64,000 nucleotides of DNA from the NCBI GenBank assembly GCA_947496465.1, contig CANMCX010000003.1, positions 248,001 through 312,000 of the forward strand. Reading direction: 5' to 3'. Made by a program: the position numbers and the translations under genes. The notes below the pieces were generated by a model that ran no database searches, had not been told where the DNA came from, and worked only from the letters and a program-made list of their open reading frames with translations. This document shows, one piece after another, positions 41,361 to 50,873 of the stretch; positions within the stretch are counted from its first letter, which is position 1; each line of letters begins with the position of its first letter. The DNA comes from Marinifilum_A sediminis (GTDB lineage: Bacteria > Bacteroidota > Bacteroidia > Bacteroidales > Marinifilaceae).

Positions 41361-43226
41361 TTAGGCTCTTTCACTTAATTCAAGCCATCTTAGTTCTTTT
41401 TCATCAATCAAGTTGATCACCTCTTCAATTCTTGTTGATTTTTGAATCAAATCATCATTCGATAAGGTTCCCGAACTCATTGCCGTTTCGAGTTCACATT
41501 TTTCTGTATTTAAGTTTTCCAAATCAACTTCTAATTGCTCAAATTCTCTTTTTTCGTTAAAGGATAGTTTTTTAGTTGTATTGTTCGATTTTGGTTTTTC
41601 TTTTTTCGGCTTTACTGTTTTTTCTATTTTTTTTAGTTCTTTTTCTTCTTCCTCAACAGTATCGCGATAAATTGTGTAATTGCCTGGGAAGTTTCTAATT
41701 TTTCCCATTCCTTCAAATACAAACATCTGATCAACCACCTTATCCATGAAATATCTGTCGTGAGAAACAATGATCAAACAACCTTTAAAGTTCATTAAGT
41801 ATTCCTCCAGAACGTTTAAGGTCATGATATCAAGATCATTTGTAGGCTCATCCAAGATAAGGAAGTTTGGATTTTTCATCAGAACCGTCATTAAATACAA
41901 ACGACGCTTTTCTCCACCGCTTAATTTCGAAACGTAATTGTATTGTGTTTTTGTAGGGAAAAGGAAATACTCCAAAAATTGAGAGGCCGACATCACTTTG
42001 CCATTACCTAAATCAATTGATTCGGCAATATCTTTGATTACATCAATAATTTTTTCGTTTTCGTTGATTGTAATTCCATCCTGTTTGTAGTATCCATAAA
42101 CTACAGTTTCACCAATTTCGATAGAACCAGAATCAGCTTCCATATTACGGGTAATGATATTCAGAAAGGTTGATTTTCCAGTTCCGTTTTTACCAACAAT
42201 ACCAATTTTCTCTCCTCGTTGGAATTTGTAACTAAAGTCTTCCAGAATTTTGAGATCACCATAGCTTTTGTGTAAACCTTCCAGCTCAAGTATTTTTTTA
42301 CCCAAACGAGCTGATTTAATATCTAAATCCATGCTGTCTTCACGGAATCCGCCAGCAGCCTTCTTTTTTAAATCGTAAAAGGCATCAATACGATATTTTG
42401 CTTTGGTTCCTCGCGCTTGTGGCATTCTTCGCATCCATTCCTGTTCTGTTTTTAAAAGTTTCTGTGCCTTACCAGCCTCAGCATTAGTGTTTTCAATACG
42501 TTCTGATCTTTTATCAAGATAATACGAATAGTTTCCTTTGTAGGTATAAATGGAATTGGCATCCATTTCAATAATTTCATTGCAAACACGATCCAGAAAA
42601 TATCTGTCGTGTGTCACCATTAAAAGTGTGCCTTTCGATTTATTTAAATATTCCTCAAGCCACTCAATCATTTCAAGATCCAAATGGTTAGTAGGCTCAT
42701 CCAAAATCAAAAAATCAGGATCAGTTATTAGAACTTTTGCCAAACCAACTCTCTTTTTTTGTCCACCTGAAAGTTCTCCAATTATCTGATCGAATTTTGT
42801 AATTTTAAGTTTTGAAAGAATCTGTTTTACCTTATTCTCGTAATCCCAGGCTTTATACTGGTCCATTTTTTCAAGAATTTCGGTCATTTTTTCTTCATCG
42901 TTATCATTAATTACTTTTTCGTAATCTCTAATAACAGAAAGAACTGGATCATCTGAATTGAAAACCTCATTAAGAACGGTATTGTTATTATCCAGTTCAG
43001 GATTTTGTTGAAGATATGCTAGTTTGATATCATTACGAAAGATAATTTCACCATTATCCTGAGAATCTTTTCCAGCAATAATGTTTAGAAGAGAAGTTTT
43101 GCCCGTTCCGTTTTTGGCAATAAGCGCAATCTTTTGCCCTTGTCCAACACCAAAGTGTATTCCTTCGAATAACGTAAGATCTCCGTAACTTTTGCTAAGG
43201 TTTTCAACCTGTAAATATGATATCAT
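41361..43226 (-). CDS. ABC-F family ATPase (Uup-like)
   Basis: 621 residues from the ATG at 43226 (MISYLQVENLSKSYGD); an ATG nine bases earlier is also in frame. Two ABC domains are seen with Walker A ALIAKNGTGKTSLLN and GIVGKNGTGKSTFLN, signatures ELSGGQKKR and KLSGGEKRR, and Walker B FLILDEPTNHLD and FLILDEPTNDLD. The linker and a C-terminal coiled-coil domain (LSFNEKREFEQLEVDLENLNTEKCELETAM) are those of the Uup branch. It lacks membrane segments. ABC-F proteins act on the ribosome or its nucleic-acid substrates rather than in transport. Confidence 0.94.
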   Translation of the reverse strand: MISYLQVENLSKSYGDLTLFEGIHFGVGQGQKIALIAKNGTGKTSLLNIIAGKDSQDNGEIIFRNDIKLAYLQQNPELDNNNTVLNEVFNSDDPVLSVIRDYEKVINDNDEEKMTEILEKMDQYKAWDYENKVKQILSKLKITKFDQIIGELSGGQKKRVGLAKVLITDPDFLILDEPTNHLDLEMIEWLEEYLNKSKGTLLMVTHDRYFLDRVCNEIIEMDANSIYTYKGNYSYYLDKRSERIENTNAEAGKAQKLLKTEQEWMRRMPQARGTKAKYRIDAFYDLKKKAAGGFREDSMDLDIKSARLGKKILELEGLHKSYGDLKILEDFSYKFQRGEKIGIVGKNGTGKSTFLNIITRNMEADSGSIEIGETVVYGYYKQDGITINENEKIIDVIKDIAESIDLGNGKVMSASQFLEYFLFPTKTQYNYVSKLSGGEKRRLYLMTVLMKNPNFLILDEPTNDLDIMTLNVLEEYLMNFKGCLIIVSHDRYFMDKVVDQMFVFEGMGKIRNFPGNYTIYRDTVEEEEKELKKIEKTVKPKKEKPKSNNTTKKLSFNEKREFEQLEVDLENLNTEKCELETAMSSGTLSNDDLIQKSTRIEEVINLIDEKELRWLELSERA

Positions 43227-43380
43227 TTGGCTCAATTCTTAAATATGTGATTGCAAATTTACAAATAAGTAGCTTGCAATTGCATTTGCTTTATAAATTG
43301 TATTGATTTCTTTAGTTAAGAACTAATTTTTAGGGAGAGTTTAGTATTTTCGTTCTTCTTCAGAATAAATTAAGAAACTT

Positions 43381-44043
43381 ATGCGTAAGAAAGAACGGTT
43401 TGAAAAAGTAATAGCTTGGTTTCAGGAAAACATGCCCATTGCTGAAACAGAATTAAATTATACCAATCCATATGAATTGCTGGTTGCAGTAATATTATCA
43501 GCACAATGTACCGATAAAAGAGTGAATCAAATTACTCCGCCTTTATTCGATCGATATTCGAGTGCATTCGATTTATCTCATGCTACGCAAGATGATATTT
43601 TTGATTTGATTCGTTCTTGTTCTTATCCAAACAACAAAGCCAAACATTTATTAGGAATGGCTAAAATGTTGGTTGAAGATTTTAAGGAAATTGTACCAGA
43701 TGATATTAAGGAATTGCAAAAATTACCTGGTGTTGGACGAAAAACAGCAAATGTTATTGCATCGGTGGTGTACGACAAACCTGCTATGGCTGTAGATACT
43801 CATGTTTTTAGGGTTTCAGAAAGATTAGGTTTAACCACAAATTCAAAAACTCCATTAGAAACGGAAAAGCAGCTAGTGAAAAATATTCCTGAAGAGTTAA
43901 TTGCAACAGCTCATCATTGGATTATTTTGCATGGGAGATATGTTTGTTTGGCGCGTAAGCCGAAATGTAAACCTTGTGGATTGAAGGAGTATTGTAAGTA
44001 TTATCAGAAAGAAGAAAAGAAAAAAGAAAAAGCCTCAATTTGA
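43381..44043 (+). CDS. nth: Endonuclease III
   Basis: 220 residues. The helix-hairpin-helix and catalytic region LQKLPGVGRKTANVIASVVYDKPAMAVDTHVFRV includes the Schiff-base Lys121 and Asp139. The [4Fe-4S] ligands are Cys 189, 196, 199 and 205 (C-x6-C-x2-C-x5-C). The enzyme removes oxidised pyrimidines from DNA and cuts the abasic strand. The stop codon is inside the terminator stem (44028-44050). It is divergent from the ABC-F gene. Confidence 0.96.
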   Translation: MRKKERFEKVIAWFQENMPIAETELNYTNPYELLVAVILSAQCTDKRVNQITPPLFDRYSSAFDLSHATQDDIFDLIRSCSYPNNKAKHLLGMAKMLVEDFKEIVPDDIKELQKLPGVGRKTANVIASVVYDKPAMAVDTHVFRVSERLGLTTNSKTPLETEKQLVKNIPEELIATAHHWIILHGRYVCLARKPKCKPCGLKEYCKYYQKEEKKKEKASI

Positions 44044-44056
44044 GGCTTTTGTATTT
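44028..44056. terminator. Terminator overlapping the nth stop codon
   Basis: Ten-bp perfect stem AAAAGCCTCA (44028-44037) with TGAGGCTTTT (44041-44050), loop ATT. The stop TGA is the start of the 3' arm. It lies between convergent genes and is A-rich on the left and T-rich on the right. Confidence 0.85.
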
Positions 44057-44874
44057 TAAAGAAACAGTAATAAACTTAAAGCCATGACTGCCATACCTGC
44101 AATTAATCCGTAAATGGCAACGTGATGTTCTCCATACTCTTCTGCGGTAGGCAATAATTCATCTAAGGAGATGAAAACCATAATACCAGCAACACCACCA
44201 AATAAGACACCAAATATAGTATTGTTTAATCCTAGGAAAGAGTAGATTAAAATGAAACCAATTAAAGCGCCTACAGGTTCAGCTAATCCTGAAAGAAAGG
44301 AATATAAAAATGCTTTTTTTCTACTTCCAGTTGCATAATAAATAGGAACAGAAACTGCAATTCCTTCCGGAACATTGTGTATGGCAATTGCTACTGCAAT
44401 TGGAATAGCGATGGTTGGATCGGTTAAAGCAGCTGCAAATGTGGCTAAACCTTCAGGGAAATTATGAATTCCAATTGCCAATGCAGAGAACATTCCCATT
44501 CTCATTAATTTTCGATCGATAGGCTTTTTACCATCAAGATCTTCAATCTTCTTTACTTCATGAGGATTTTCAAATGAAGGAATCATTTTATCGATAATGG
44601 CAATGAATAATATTCCGCCAAAGAATGATATTACAGTATACCAGGTACCCGATACTACGCCATGGTCAAGTATGAGTGCATCTTTTGCTTTTTGAAATAT
44701 TTCGACTAATGAGACATAAATCATAACACCAGCAGAAAATCCAAGAGAAAGTGCTAAGAATTTAGTGTTGGTGCGTTTTGCAAAAAAAGCAATAGCACTT
44801 CCTATTCCCGTGGCAAGACCTGCGAATAAGGTCATTCCAAATGCAATTGCTACTGTATTGAATTCAAATTCCAT
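44056..44874 (-). CDS. ZIP family metal transporter (ZupT-like)
   Basis: 272 residues with eight hydrophobic segments. The two ZIP metal-site helices are clear: GIHNFPEGLATFAAAL and AIHNVPEGIAVSVPIYY, together with FLSGLAEPVGALIGF. It imports Zn2+ and perhaps other divalent metals across the inner membrane. The loop between segments 3 and 4 is short and has little His. It is a single gene with no visible metal-regulator site upstream. Confidence 0.93.
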   Translation of the reverse strand: MEFEFNTVAIAFGMTLFAGLATGIGSAIAFFAKRTNTKFLALSLGFSAGVMIYVSLVEIFQKAKDALILDHGVVSGTWYTVISFFGGILFIAIIDKMIPSFENPHEVKKIEDLDGKKPIDRKLMRMGMFSALAIGIHNFPEGLATFAAALTDPTIAIPIAVAIAIHNVPEGIAVSVPIYYATGSRKKAFLYSFLSGLAEPVGALIGFILIYSFLGLNNTIFGVLFGGVAGIMVFISLDELLPTAEEYGEHHVAIYGLIAGMAVMALSLLLFL

Positions 44875-45055
44875 ATATAGATTATTGTTTTTTTATTTGA
44901 TCAGTAAGAATGAGGCTAAATATAATGATTTGTTTGGAATTAATATAAATAAGAATTTAGGATATTAAGGTCTTGTTTGAAAAATATTCATGTCGTAAAT
45001 TTAGTCTTAATCAGTAATAATATATTATCAATTTTACACTAAAAAGAAATAAATT

Positions 45056-45226
45056 ATGGCTTACGTTATTTCAGATGATTGCACTGCTTGTGGTTCATGT
45101 ATCAATGAATGTCCGGTGGATGCTATTTCGGAAGGAGATATTTATGTTATCGATCCGGATACTTGTATCGACTGTGCAGCATGTGCGGAAGTTTGTCCGG
45201 TAGAGGCAATTTCAGAAGGAGAATAA
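45056..45226 (+). CDS. Small 2[4Fe-4S] ferredoxin, 56 aa
   Basis: A 56-codon frame starting MAYVISDDCTACGSCINECP with a second motif CIDCAACAEVCP: both cluster motifs are complete (CxxCxxCxxxCP). The size and spacing are those of clostridial-type soluble ferredoxins, low-potential electron carriers. Here it could link the 2-oxoacid oxidoreductase to the hydrogenase. It stands alone. A hairpin plus T-run follows at 45251-45277. Confidence 0.95.
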   Translation: MAYVISDDCTACGSCINECPVDAISEGDIYVIDPDTCIDCAACAEVCPVEAISEGE

Positions 45227-45250
45227 CAATAATTAGTTTTATATTGAATG

Positions 45251-45277
45251 GGATCTTATAAGATCTCATTTTTTATT
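45251..45277 (+). terminator. Hairpin and T-run after the small ferredoxin gene
   Basis: GATCT-TATA-AGATC (45252-45265), a perfect palindrome followed by ATTTTTTATTTT. A matching element, GAATCT-TATA-AGATTC, opens unit B at 50644-50659. Confidence 0.65.
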
Positions 45278-45483
45278 TTGTTTTATTTAAAAAAAAAGTG
45301 TTAAATTAGATGGGGTAGATGGGTTGTTAATCATCTTATTAATGTAGGGCGTTTAAATACAATGTTAATTTATTATTGTTTGAAGTGAAAAATGCCAGAA
45401 ACTATTCTACTAACCTAAATATTGTAATAATGAAATTATTATTGAGAAAATTCCTGTGAGAATTTAAATTAAAAACCCAATTG

Positions 45484-45832
45484 TTTACAAAATTATTGTA
45501 AATAAAGATTCGCTATTCATTTATTTCTTGTCGGCAGTAATAAAGAATATCGATTGCAATTTTATCTCTCCAAGCTTTAAGCCCGAAAACACCACTATTT
45601 ATTATGGAGGACTATCAGATCAGAGATTGATACTGGAATGTTCTTTTAATACACGAGTATTCGCATTGTGATTCAAACATGATTGTTATGAGTCAGTGAT
45701 CAGGTACCTATAAGTGTACTTGCATAGCTATAGTGTATTCCAAGGAAATCAATCAGTTAAAGCTTTATTTTATTTATTCGAGTATGGATACTCGAAAGAT
45801 TTATTATGAAATACTAACTAAAATTTAATTTC
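45484..45832 (+). ncRNA. Structured 5' leader of susC copy A (349 nt)
   Basis: The 606-base gap before susC holds no gene. Three hairpins are seen: P1 TTTACAA/TTGTAAA (45484-45502); P2 45510-45553 with stems TCG/CGA, TATTC/GAATA and TTTATT/AATAAA and a loop containing TTGTCGGCA (45528-45536); P3 TCGAGTA/TACTCGA (45778-45795), 37 bases before the ATG. The linear block AGCTTTAAGCCCGAA is at 45573-45587. All elements recur at the same distances in the leader of copy B, with different stem sequences. It is probably a cis-acting RNA. Promoter not identified. Confidence 0.6.
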
Positions 45833-48800
45833 ATGAAAAGACTGATATTTACTGTTTGTTTATTTATTATGTCAATACAGCTAATAAATGCACAAGCAAA
45901 ACAGATTTCAGGTACCGTTACAGGTTCAGATGACGGTATAGCAATGCCAGGTGTTTCTGTTGTTATTAAAGGAACTACTACTGGAACTAGTACTAATATA
46001 GATGGGAAGTATTCCATTGATGCTAAGCCTACGGATTACCTGGTGTTTAGTTTTGTTGGCATGGTAACACAAGAAATTCTTGTTGGTGAACAAACCGTTA
46101 TTAATATTTCCCTGGACACAGAAAGTATCGGAATGGATGAAGTTGTGGTTGTTGGATACGGAAAACAGATAAAATCTGAATTGACAGGTGCAATTTCAAA
46201 AGTTGATATTGAAGGGTTGCAAAAAGTACCTGCGCCTTCTTTTGAGACTTCGATGCAAGGAAAAACATCTGGAGTTTTTATTCAACAAAGTACAGGAAAA
46301 CTTGGTGAAGGAATTAATATTCGTGTAAGAGGAGCTTCTTCGTTGAGCGCGAGTAACCAACCTTTGTATGTTGTAGATGGAGTGGTTGTTACATCTCAAG
46401 ACCAAGGAAGTACAGGTAATCAACCAACGAACCCAATTGCTGATTTAAACTTTGATGATATCGCTTCGATTCAAATATTAAAAGATGCATCTGCTGCTTC
46501 TATATATGGATCCAGAGCCTCTAATGGAGTTGTAATTATTACGACTAAATCAGGTGGGAAAAATAAGAAAACAGTAATAAATGTTAATTATTCAGTTGCT
46601 ATAGCTAAAGAAACCAATAGATTGGATGTTTTGAATACTCAGGAGTATGTTGAGCTTCTTGGTGAAGGAATGGAGAATTCTGGTTGGGCTCTATCTCCAG
46701 GTATGAACGGTCAGGAATCGATACTTGATTGGGGTGGTTTTAGTTCTATAGATGAAACAGCTGATACCGATTGGCAAGATGAAATGTTTAGAACTGCCGT
46801 TTCATCTAATTATAATATAAGTGCTTCAGGTGGAAATGAGAAAACCCGATTTTATGCAGGTTTGTCATATTCAGATCAGGAAGGTATTTTGATTGATAAT
46901 GATTTCAAACGTATGAGTGGTAGATTGAATCTGGATCACCAACTTAGTGAAAAAATAGATTTTGGCATAAAATTTAATTTTGTCAGGAGTGTTTTAGATC
47001 GTGTATCTGATGATAATGCATTTTCAACTCCAACTCAATTAATTGCTCAGGCTCCTTATTTTCCAGCTTATGATGAATCAGGTGAACCTTTTGGAGATAC
47101 ATTTTATTTTAATGGATTGTTAGCGTCTAAATACAATTCGTATGAAACTCTAGTCTACAGAACATTTGCTAATGCCTATGTAGATTATAAGATTCTTCCT
47201 GAATTATCTTTTAAATCAGTATTTGGACTTGATAATCTTAATCAAAGGGAAGATCAATATTGGAGTAGAAAAACTGACGATGGTGCACCAGCTGGTAAGG
47301 CGTATTTGAGAAATGTGAATGTATTAAACTACTCGTTAGATAATTATTTCACCTTTACTAAAGAGTTTAATGAAAATCATAGACTTGAGGCGGTATTAGG
47401 AATGTCCATTCAAAAAGCAGAAAGCCGTATCGATAGAGTTGGTGGAAAAGGATTTCCATCGGATGATTTTCAAACGATAGCTTCAGCTGCAGAAAATGAT
47501 GATTTTTTTAGCTCTAAAACAGAATATTCATACTTATCTTATTTTTCTCGATTAAACTACAAGTATTTGGATAGATATCTTGCAACTTTAAGTTATCGTG
47601 TTGACGGGTCTAGTAAGTTTGGTGATGATAATCGTTATGGTGGATTTTATGCTGGTTCTCTAGGATGGATTATATCTAAGGAAGATTTCTTGTTAGATAA
47701 TCCAATGATGAGCTTCCTGAAACTTCGAGCTTCATATGGTATTACTGGGAATTCAGAAATTGGAAATTTCCCTTCCCGAGGATTATTTGGCGGAACAAGA
47801 TATTCTGGAAATTCAGCTATTGAGCCTACACAGTTAGCAAATTCAAAATTGCAGTGGGAGAAAACTGCACAAACTGATATTGGAATTGATTTTGGATTAT
47901 TTGATAATCGAATAAATGGTGAGATCGATTACTATTATAAAAAGACTACCGATTTATTATTGGATAGATTATTGCCATATACATCTGGTTATTCAAGTAT
48001 AGCAGAAAACGTTGGTGAATTGGAAAATAAAGGATGGGAGTTTACTATAAATTCCAATAATTTAATTGGAGATTTTACTTGGAGTACTAGTTTCAATATT
48101 GCATTTAATAAAAATGAAATCATCAAACTAATTGATCCTATCCAAAGTGGCGTAAATAGAGTTATGGTAGGGGAACCAATTGGTGTATTTTACATGAAAA
48201 AATATGCCGGAGTTGATTCAGATAATGGAGATGCTCTATACTATATTGAGGAAGGAAGTGATGAAACTACAAATAATTATAATCTCGCAGAGGATATGGT
48301 TGTTGGTGATCCTAATCCTGATTTTTTCGGAGGATTGGACAATACTTTTTCATATAAGGGATTTGACGCTAGAATTTTCTTTCAATTTGTATATGGAAAT
48401 GATATCTACAACGATGCTGGGCGTTTTATGTCTGCCAATGGTGATTGGGTGGATAATCAAACTCGTGATCAGTTGGATCGTTGGCAAAAGCCTGGTGACA
48501 TTACTGATATTCCACAAGCAAGATTTGGAGATAGTAATGGAACAAGAACTTCTTCCAGATGGATTTCTGATGGATCTTATATTCGTTTGAAGGATTTGAC
48601 ACTGGGATATACTTTGCCTAAGAGCTTGACACAGAAGATTAATGTTAATAAAGTGCGAATATACTTTACAGGGCAAAACTTATGGACACATACTGATTTC
48701 AAGGGATGGGATCCAGAGGTAAGTGCTCCAGGAAGTAATCGAACACAGTTGACTACCAATATACGTCAAGGAATTGATTATTATTCCACTCCTCAGGCAA

Positions 48801-48835
48801 AAACATATATGTTCGGAGTTAATTTAAGTTTCTAA
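45833..48835 (+). CDS. SusC/RagA family TonB-dependent outer-membrane transporter (copy A)
   Basis: 1000 residues. A signal peptide (LIFTVCLFIMSIQLINAQA) is followed by a carboxypeptidase-regulatory-like domain (about 25-105: GTVTGSDDGIAMPGVSVVIKGT), the DEVVVVGYG segment, a plug (about 115-235; LYVVDGVVV, DASAASIYGSRASNGVVIITTK) and a 22-strand-type barrel ending MFGVNLSF. It imports an oligomeric substrate through the outer membrane with the SusD partner encoded 19 bases downstream. The first ~110 residues are about three-quarters identical to copy B, the remainder clearly less so. Histidine-degradation genes and a YfcC carrier nearby hint at a peptide rather than a glycan substrate (inference). 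Confidence 0.95.
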   Translation: MKRLIFTVCLFIMSIQLINAQAKQISGTVTGSDDGIAMPGVSVVIKGTTTGTSTNIDGKYSIDAKPTDYLVFSFVGMVTQEILVGEQTVINISLDTESIGMDEVVVVGYGKQIKSELTGAISKVDIEGLQKVPAPSFETSMQGKTSGVFIQQSTGKLGEGINIRVRGASSLSASNQPLYVVDGVVVTSQDQGSTGNQPTNPIADLNFDDIASIQILKDASAASIYGSRASNGVVIITTKSGGKNKKTVINVNYSVAIAKETNRLDVLNTQEYVELLGEGMENSGWALSPGMNGQESILDWGGFSSIDETADTDWQDEMFRTAVSSNYNISASGGNEKTRFYAGLSYSDQEGILIDNDFKRMSGRLNLDHQLSEKIDFGIKFNFVRSVLDRVSDDNAFSTPTQLIAQAPYFPAYDESGEPFGDTFYFNGLLASKYNSYETLVYRTFANAYVDYKILPELSFKSVFGLDNLNQREDQYWSRKTDDGAPAGKAYLRNVNVLNYSLDNYFTFTKEFNENHRLEAVLGMSIQKAESRIDRVGGKGFPSDDFQTIASAAENDDFFSSKTEYSYLSYFSRLNYKYLDRYLATLSYRVDGSSKFGDDNRYGGFYAGSLGWIISKEDFLLDNPMMSFLKLRASYGITGNSEIGNFPSRGLFGGTRYSGNSAIEPTQLANSKLQWEKTAQTDIGIDFGLFDNRINGEIDYYYKKTTDLLLDRLLPYTSGYSSIAENVGELENKGWEFTINSNNLIGDFTWSTSFNIAFNKNEIIKLIDPIQSGVNRVMVGEPIGVFYMKKYAGVDSDNGDALYYIEEGSDETTNNYNLAEDMVVGDPNPDFFGGLDNTFSYKGFDARIFFQFVYGNDIYNDAGRFMSANGDWVDNQTRDQLDRWQKPGDITDIPQARFGDSNGTRTSSRWISDGSYIRLKDLTLGYTLPKSLTQKINVNKVRIYFTGQNLWTHTDFKGWDPEVSAPGSNRTQLTTNIRQGIDYYSTPQAKTYMFGVNLSF

Positions 48836-48854
48836 TCCAAAAAAAATAAAATAT

Positions 48855-50255
48855 ATGAAATTTATAAAATCAATATTAATCGTTTTATCCATCTTCATTT
48901 TTGCAGGATGCGATAGCTTTTTGGACTTGGACCCACAACAGTCAATTGATACAGATCAAGTATTAACTGATGCTGGAAGTATTGAACTTACTTTGGTAGG
49001 TACTTATCCTGTTGTTAGAGATGCTTACGGTCAAAATTTGTTTCATTTTAGTGAGTTGTTGGCTGATGATGGTGAATTTGACTTTAGAGGAACCTTTTCT
49101 CAACCTCGCGATTTAATAAGTAAAAATTTGGTTGATGATTTTTCTTGGGCTGATGATGCTTGGGAATTGGCTTACGATGCAATAAATAGAGCTAATATTG
49201 TTCTTGATTATACTGATGTACTAGATGAAGGTGATAGAGATGAACTGAGTGGACAAGCATATTTCTTGCGTGGATTAGTGTATTTTGATTTAGTGAGATT
49301 TTATGCTAAACCTTATGAGGCAGGTCAATCGAATACTCAACTTGGGGTTCCTATAGTACTGAAGTCTAATTTTGATGTTAGTAAAGTGGAATATCCGGCA
49401 CGATCTACAGTCGAAGAAGTGTATAATTTGGCGATTTCAGATTTATCTATGGCGAAAAGTTTATTAGGGAATAGTAGCTTTTATGCAAATAAATATGCTG
49501 CAGCAGCAATTTTGTCCAGGATTTATTTACAAAAAGGAATGTATGAGGAAGCGGCAATTGAAGCCAATTATGTAATAACTGAAGGCGGATTTGATTTAGC
49601 AGAGAATCCTTTTGATGCATACAATAATGAGACAAATGGTTTTGAGGATATTTTTACTTTTCAGCAAAATAATGATGATAATATCGGGGAGAATAATGCT
49701 GGTATGGCAACTTTTTATGCCAGTACAGATGCTACAGGAAGATCCGATTTTCAAATTACAAATGTGCAAACCGATAAATATGAAGCTGGTGATTTAAGAG
49801 GATTGATTCAAACGGATTTAGATGATGATTCAAAAATTACGGATGTAAATAGTATTTATTATTTGGGATTTGGTTCAAATGCTTCAGGTGGAAATTATTG
49901 TGCAAAGTGGCTTGATTTTAAAACAAACTTAACATTTGTTCGTTTGGCAGAAATGTATTTGACCAGGGCAGAAGGAAATTTCGAGAGTGGAAACACACTT
50001 GGAGCAACTCCTTTGGAAGATATAAATACTATTCGCGACAGAGCTGGATTATCTCCTTTAGGATCGGTTACTCAGAATATAATTAGAACCGAAAGGAAGC
50101 TTGAATTGGCATTTGAAGGGTTTAGACTTCACGATATTAAGCGTTGGAAAGAATCGGTAGGAACTTTAGCATATGATGCCCCATCATTGGTTATGCCTAT
50201 TCCGAAGAGAGAAATGGATGTAAATGATAATTTAATCCAGAACGACGGATATTAG
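48855..50255 (+). CDS. SusD/RagB family surface lipoprotein (copy A)
   Basis: 466 residues with a lipoprotein signal (SILIVLSIFIFAGCDSF, Cys near residue 19). The SusD-like TPR fold is shown by AYFLRGLVYFDLVRFYAKPYE, PARSTVEEVYNLAISDLSMAKSLL, YAAAAILSRIYLQKGMYEEAAIEANYVI and the C-terminal RTERKLELAFEGFRLHDIKRW and PIPKREMDVNDNLIQNDGY. It forms the lid of the SusC barrel and captures substrate. It is followed by the same terminator as copy B. Only moderately similar to the SusD of copy B, so the two pairs likely differ in substrate. Confidence 0.94.
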   Translation: MKFIKSILIVLSIFIFAGCDSFLDLDPQQSIDTDQVLTDAGSIELTLVGTYPVVRDAYGQNLFHFSELLADDGEFDFRGTFSQPRDLISKNLVDDFSWADDAWELAYDAINRANIVLDYTDVLDEGDRDELSGQAYFLRGLVYFDLVRFYAKPYEAGQSNTQLGVPIVLKSNFDVSKVEYPARSTVEEVYNLAISDLSMAKSLLGNSSFYANKYAAAAILSRIYLQKGMYEEAAIEANYVITEGGFDLAENPFDAYNNETNGFEDIFTFQQNNDDNIGENNAGMATFYASTDATGRSDFQITNVQTDKYEAGDLRGLIQTDLDDDSKITDVNSIYYLGFGSNASGGNYCAKWLDFKTNLTFVRLAEMYLTRAEGNFESGNTLGATPLEDINTIRDRAGLSPLGSVTQNIIRTERKLELAFEGFRLHDIKRWKESVGTLAYDAPSLVMPIPKREMDVNDNLIQNDGY

Positions 50256-50277
50256 TGATAAAGGTTAGTAGAATTAA

Positions 50278-50304
50278 AAAGGGGCTCATGTGAGCCCCTT
50301 TACT
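50278..50304. terminator. Terminator after susD copy A
   Basis: Stem AAAGGGGCTCA (50278-50288) with TGAGCCCCTTT (50291-50301). The stretch from GGTTAGTAG to TTTACTTA (44 bases) is identical at copy B. Confidence 0.88.
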
Positions 50305-50313
50305 TATTTGTTT

Positions 50314-50541
50314 TTATTTTTCGAATTCGTTTAATTCCATGGCTACGGTTGGAAATAATAGTAGCAATTCTAAAAGAAGCAGAATTGCCATGAATCCACC
50401 TATCCATTTTACCCACTTATCGTATGGAATTTTGGCAACACCAAGTACTCCAATCAATACTCCCAAAGTTGGTGTAATCATATTGGTAAAACCATCACCA
50501 AATTGGAAAGCCTTAACAGTTGTCTAAGGAAAAACTTCAAT
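50314..50541 (-). pseudogene. Truncated 3' remnant of a yfcC-type transporter gene
   Basis: Read on the minus strand, the last 65 or so codons of a YfcC transporter are present and in frame: KAFQFGDGFTNMITPTLGVLIG, GVAKIPYDKWVKWIGGFMAI, LLLFPTVAMELNEFEK and a stop at 50314-50316. The full gene at 55704-57299 ends in nearly the same way. Upstream of this part two stop codons (TAG, TGA) interrupt, and similarity ends near 50541. Hand counting gives about 24 differences in 190 bases against the intact gene (87% identity). It has no start and is surely not a functional transporter. It marks the edge of the duplication. Confidence 0.88.
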
Positions 50542-50643
50542 TCAACCTTAGTATTGTAATGTCAATGAAATTGTTATGAAAATTATCCTTAAGAGGTAAT
50601 TTTGAAAAGAGGATAGGTGTAATAACCAGGTGTATATTAAAAG

Positions 50644-50670
50644 GAATCTTATAAGATTCTATTTTTATTT
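50644..50670 (+). terminator. Hairpin and T-run at the start of unit B
   Basis: GAATCT-TATA-AGATTC (50644-50659) followed by a long T-rich tract. It is the counterpart of the hairpin behind the small ferredoxin gene, although no gene precedes it here on the plus strand, in line with duplication. Confidence 0.6.
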
Positions 50671-50873
50671 TATTTTTTTTCAAAAAAAAGTCTTAAATTG
50701 AATGAAGGAAATGATTTGAATAATCATATTCGATATTGAAAGCACTAATTTAATTCGATTCTGTAGGGGAATGTCGAATAGTGTTTATAAAAATTCTGCT
50801 AACCTATAAAAAACCTTTGTTATGAAATTACTATCTGAAAAATTCAATTAAGAATTTAATTTGTCATTAAAGT

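Larger units (their letters stand above)
45245..50541. repeat. Tandem duplication unit A (leader-susC-susD-terminator-yfcC tail)
   Basis: This block has the same order and similar sequence as unit B (50640-about 55940): hairpin with T-run, long leader, susC, susD, an identical 44-base stretch around the terminator, and the 3' end of a yfcC gene. In unit A yfcC is cut to its last ~75 codons, in unit B it is whole. The simplest explanation is a tandem duplication whose edge fell inside yfcC. Confidence 0.85.

Noticed and set aside
50339..50527. Plus-strand frame of 62 codons after susD copy A
   Set aside because: It is antisense to the yfcC remnant, whose minus-strand reading clearly matches the transporter C-terminus.
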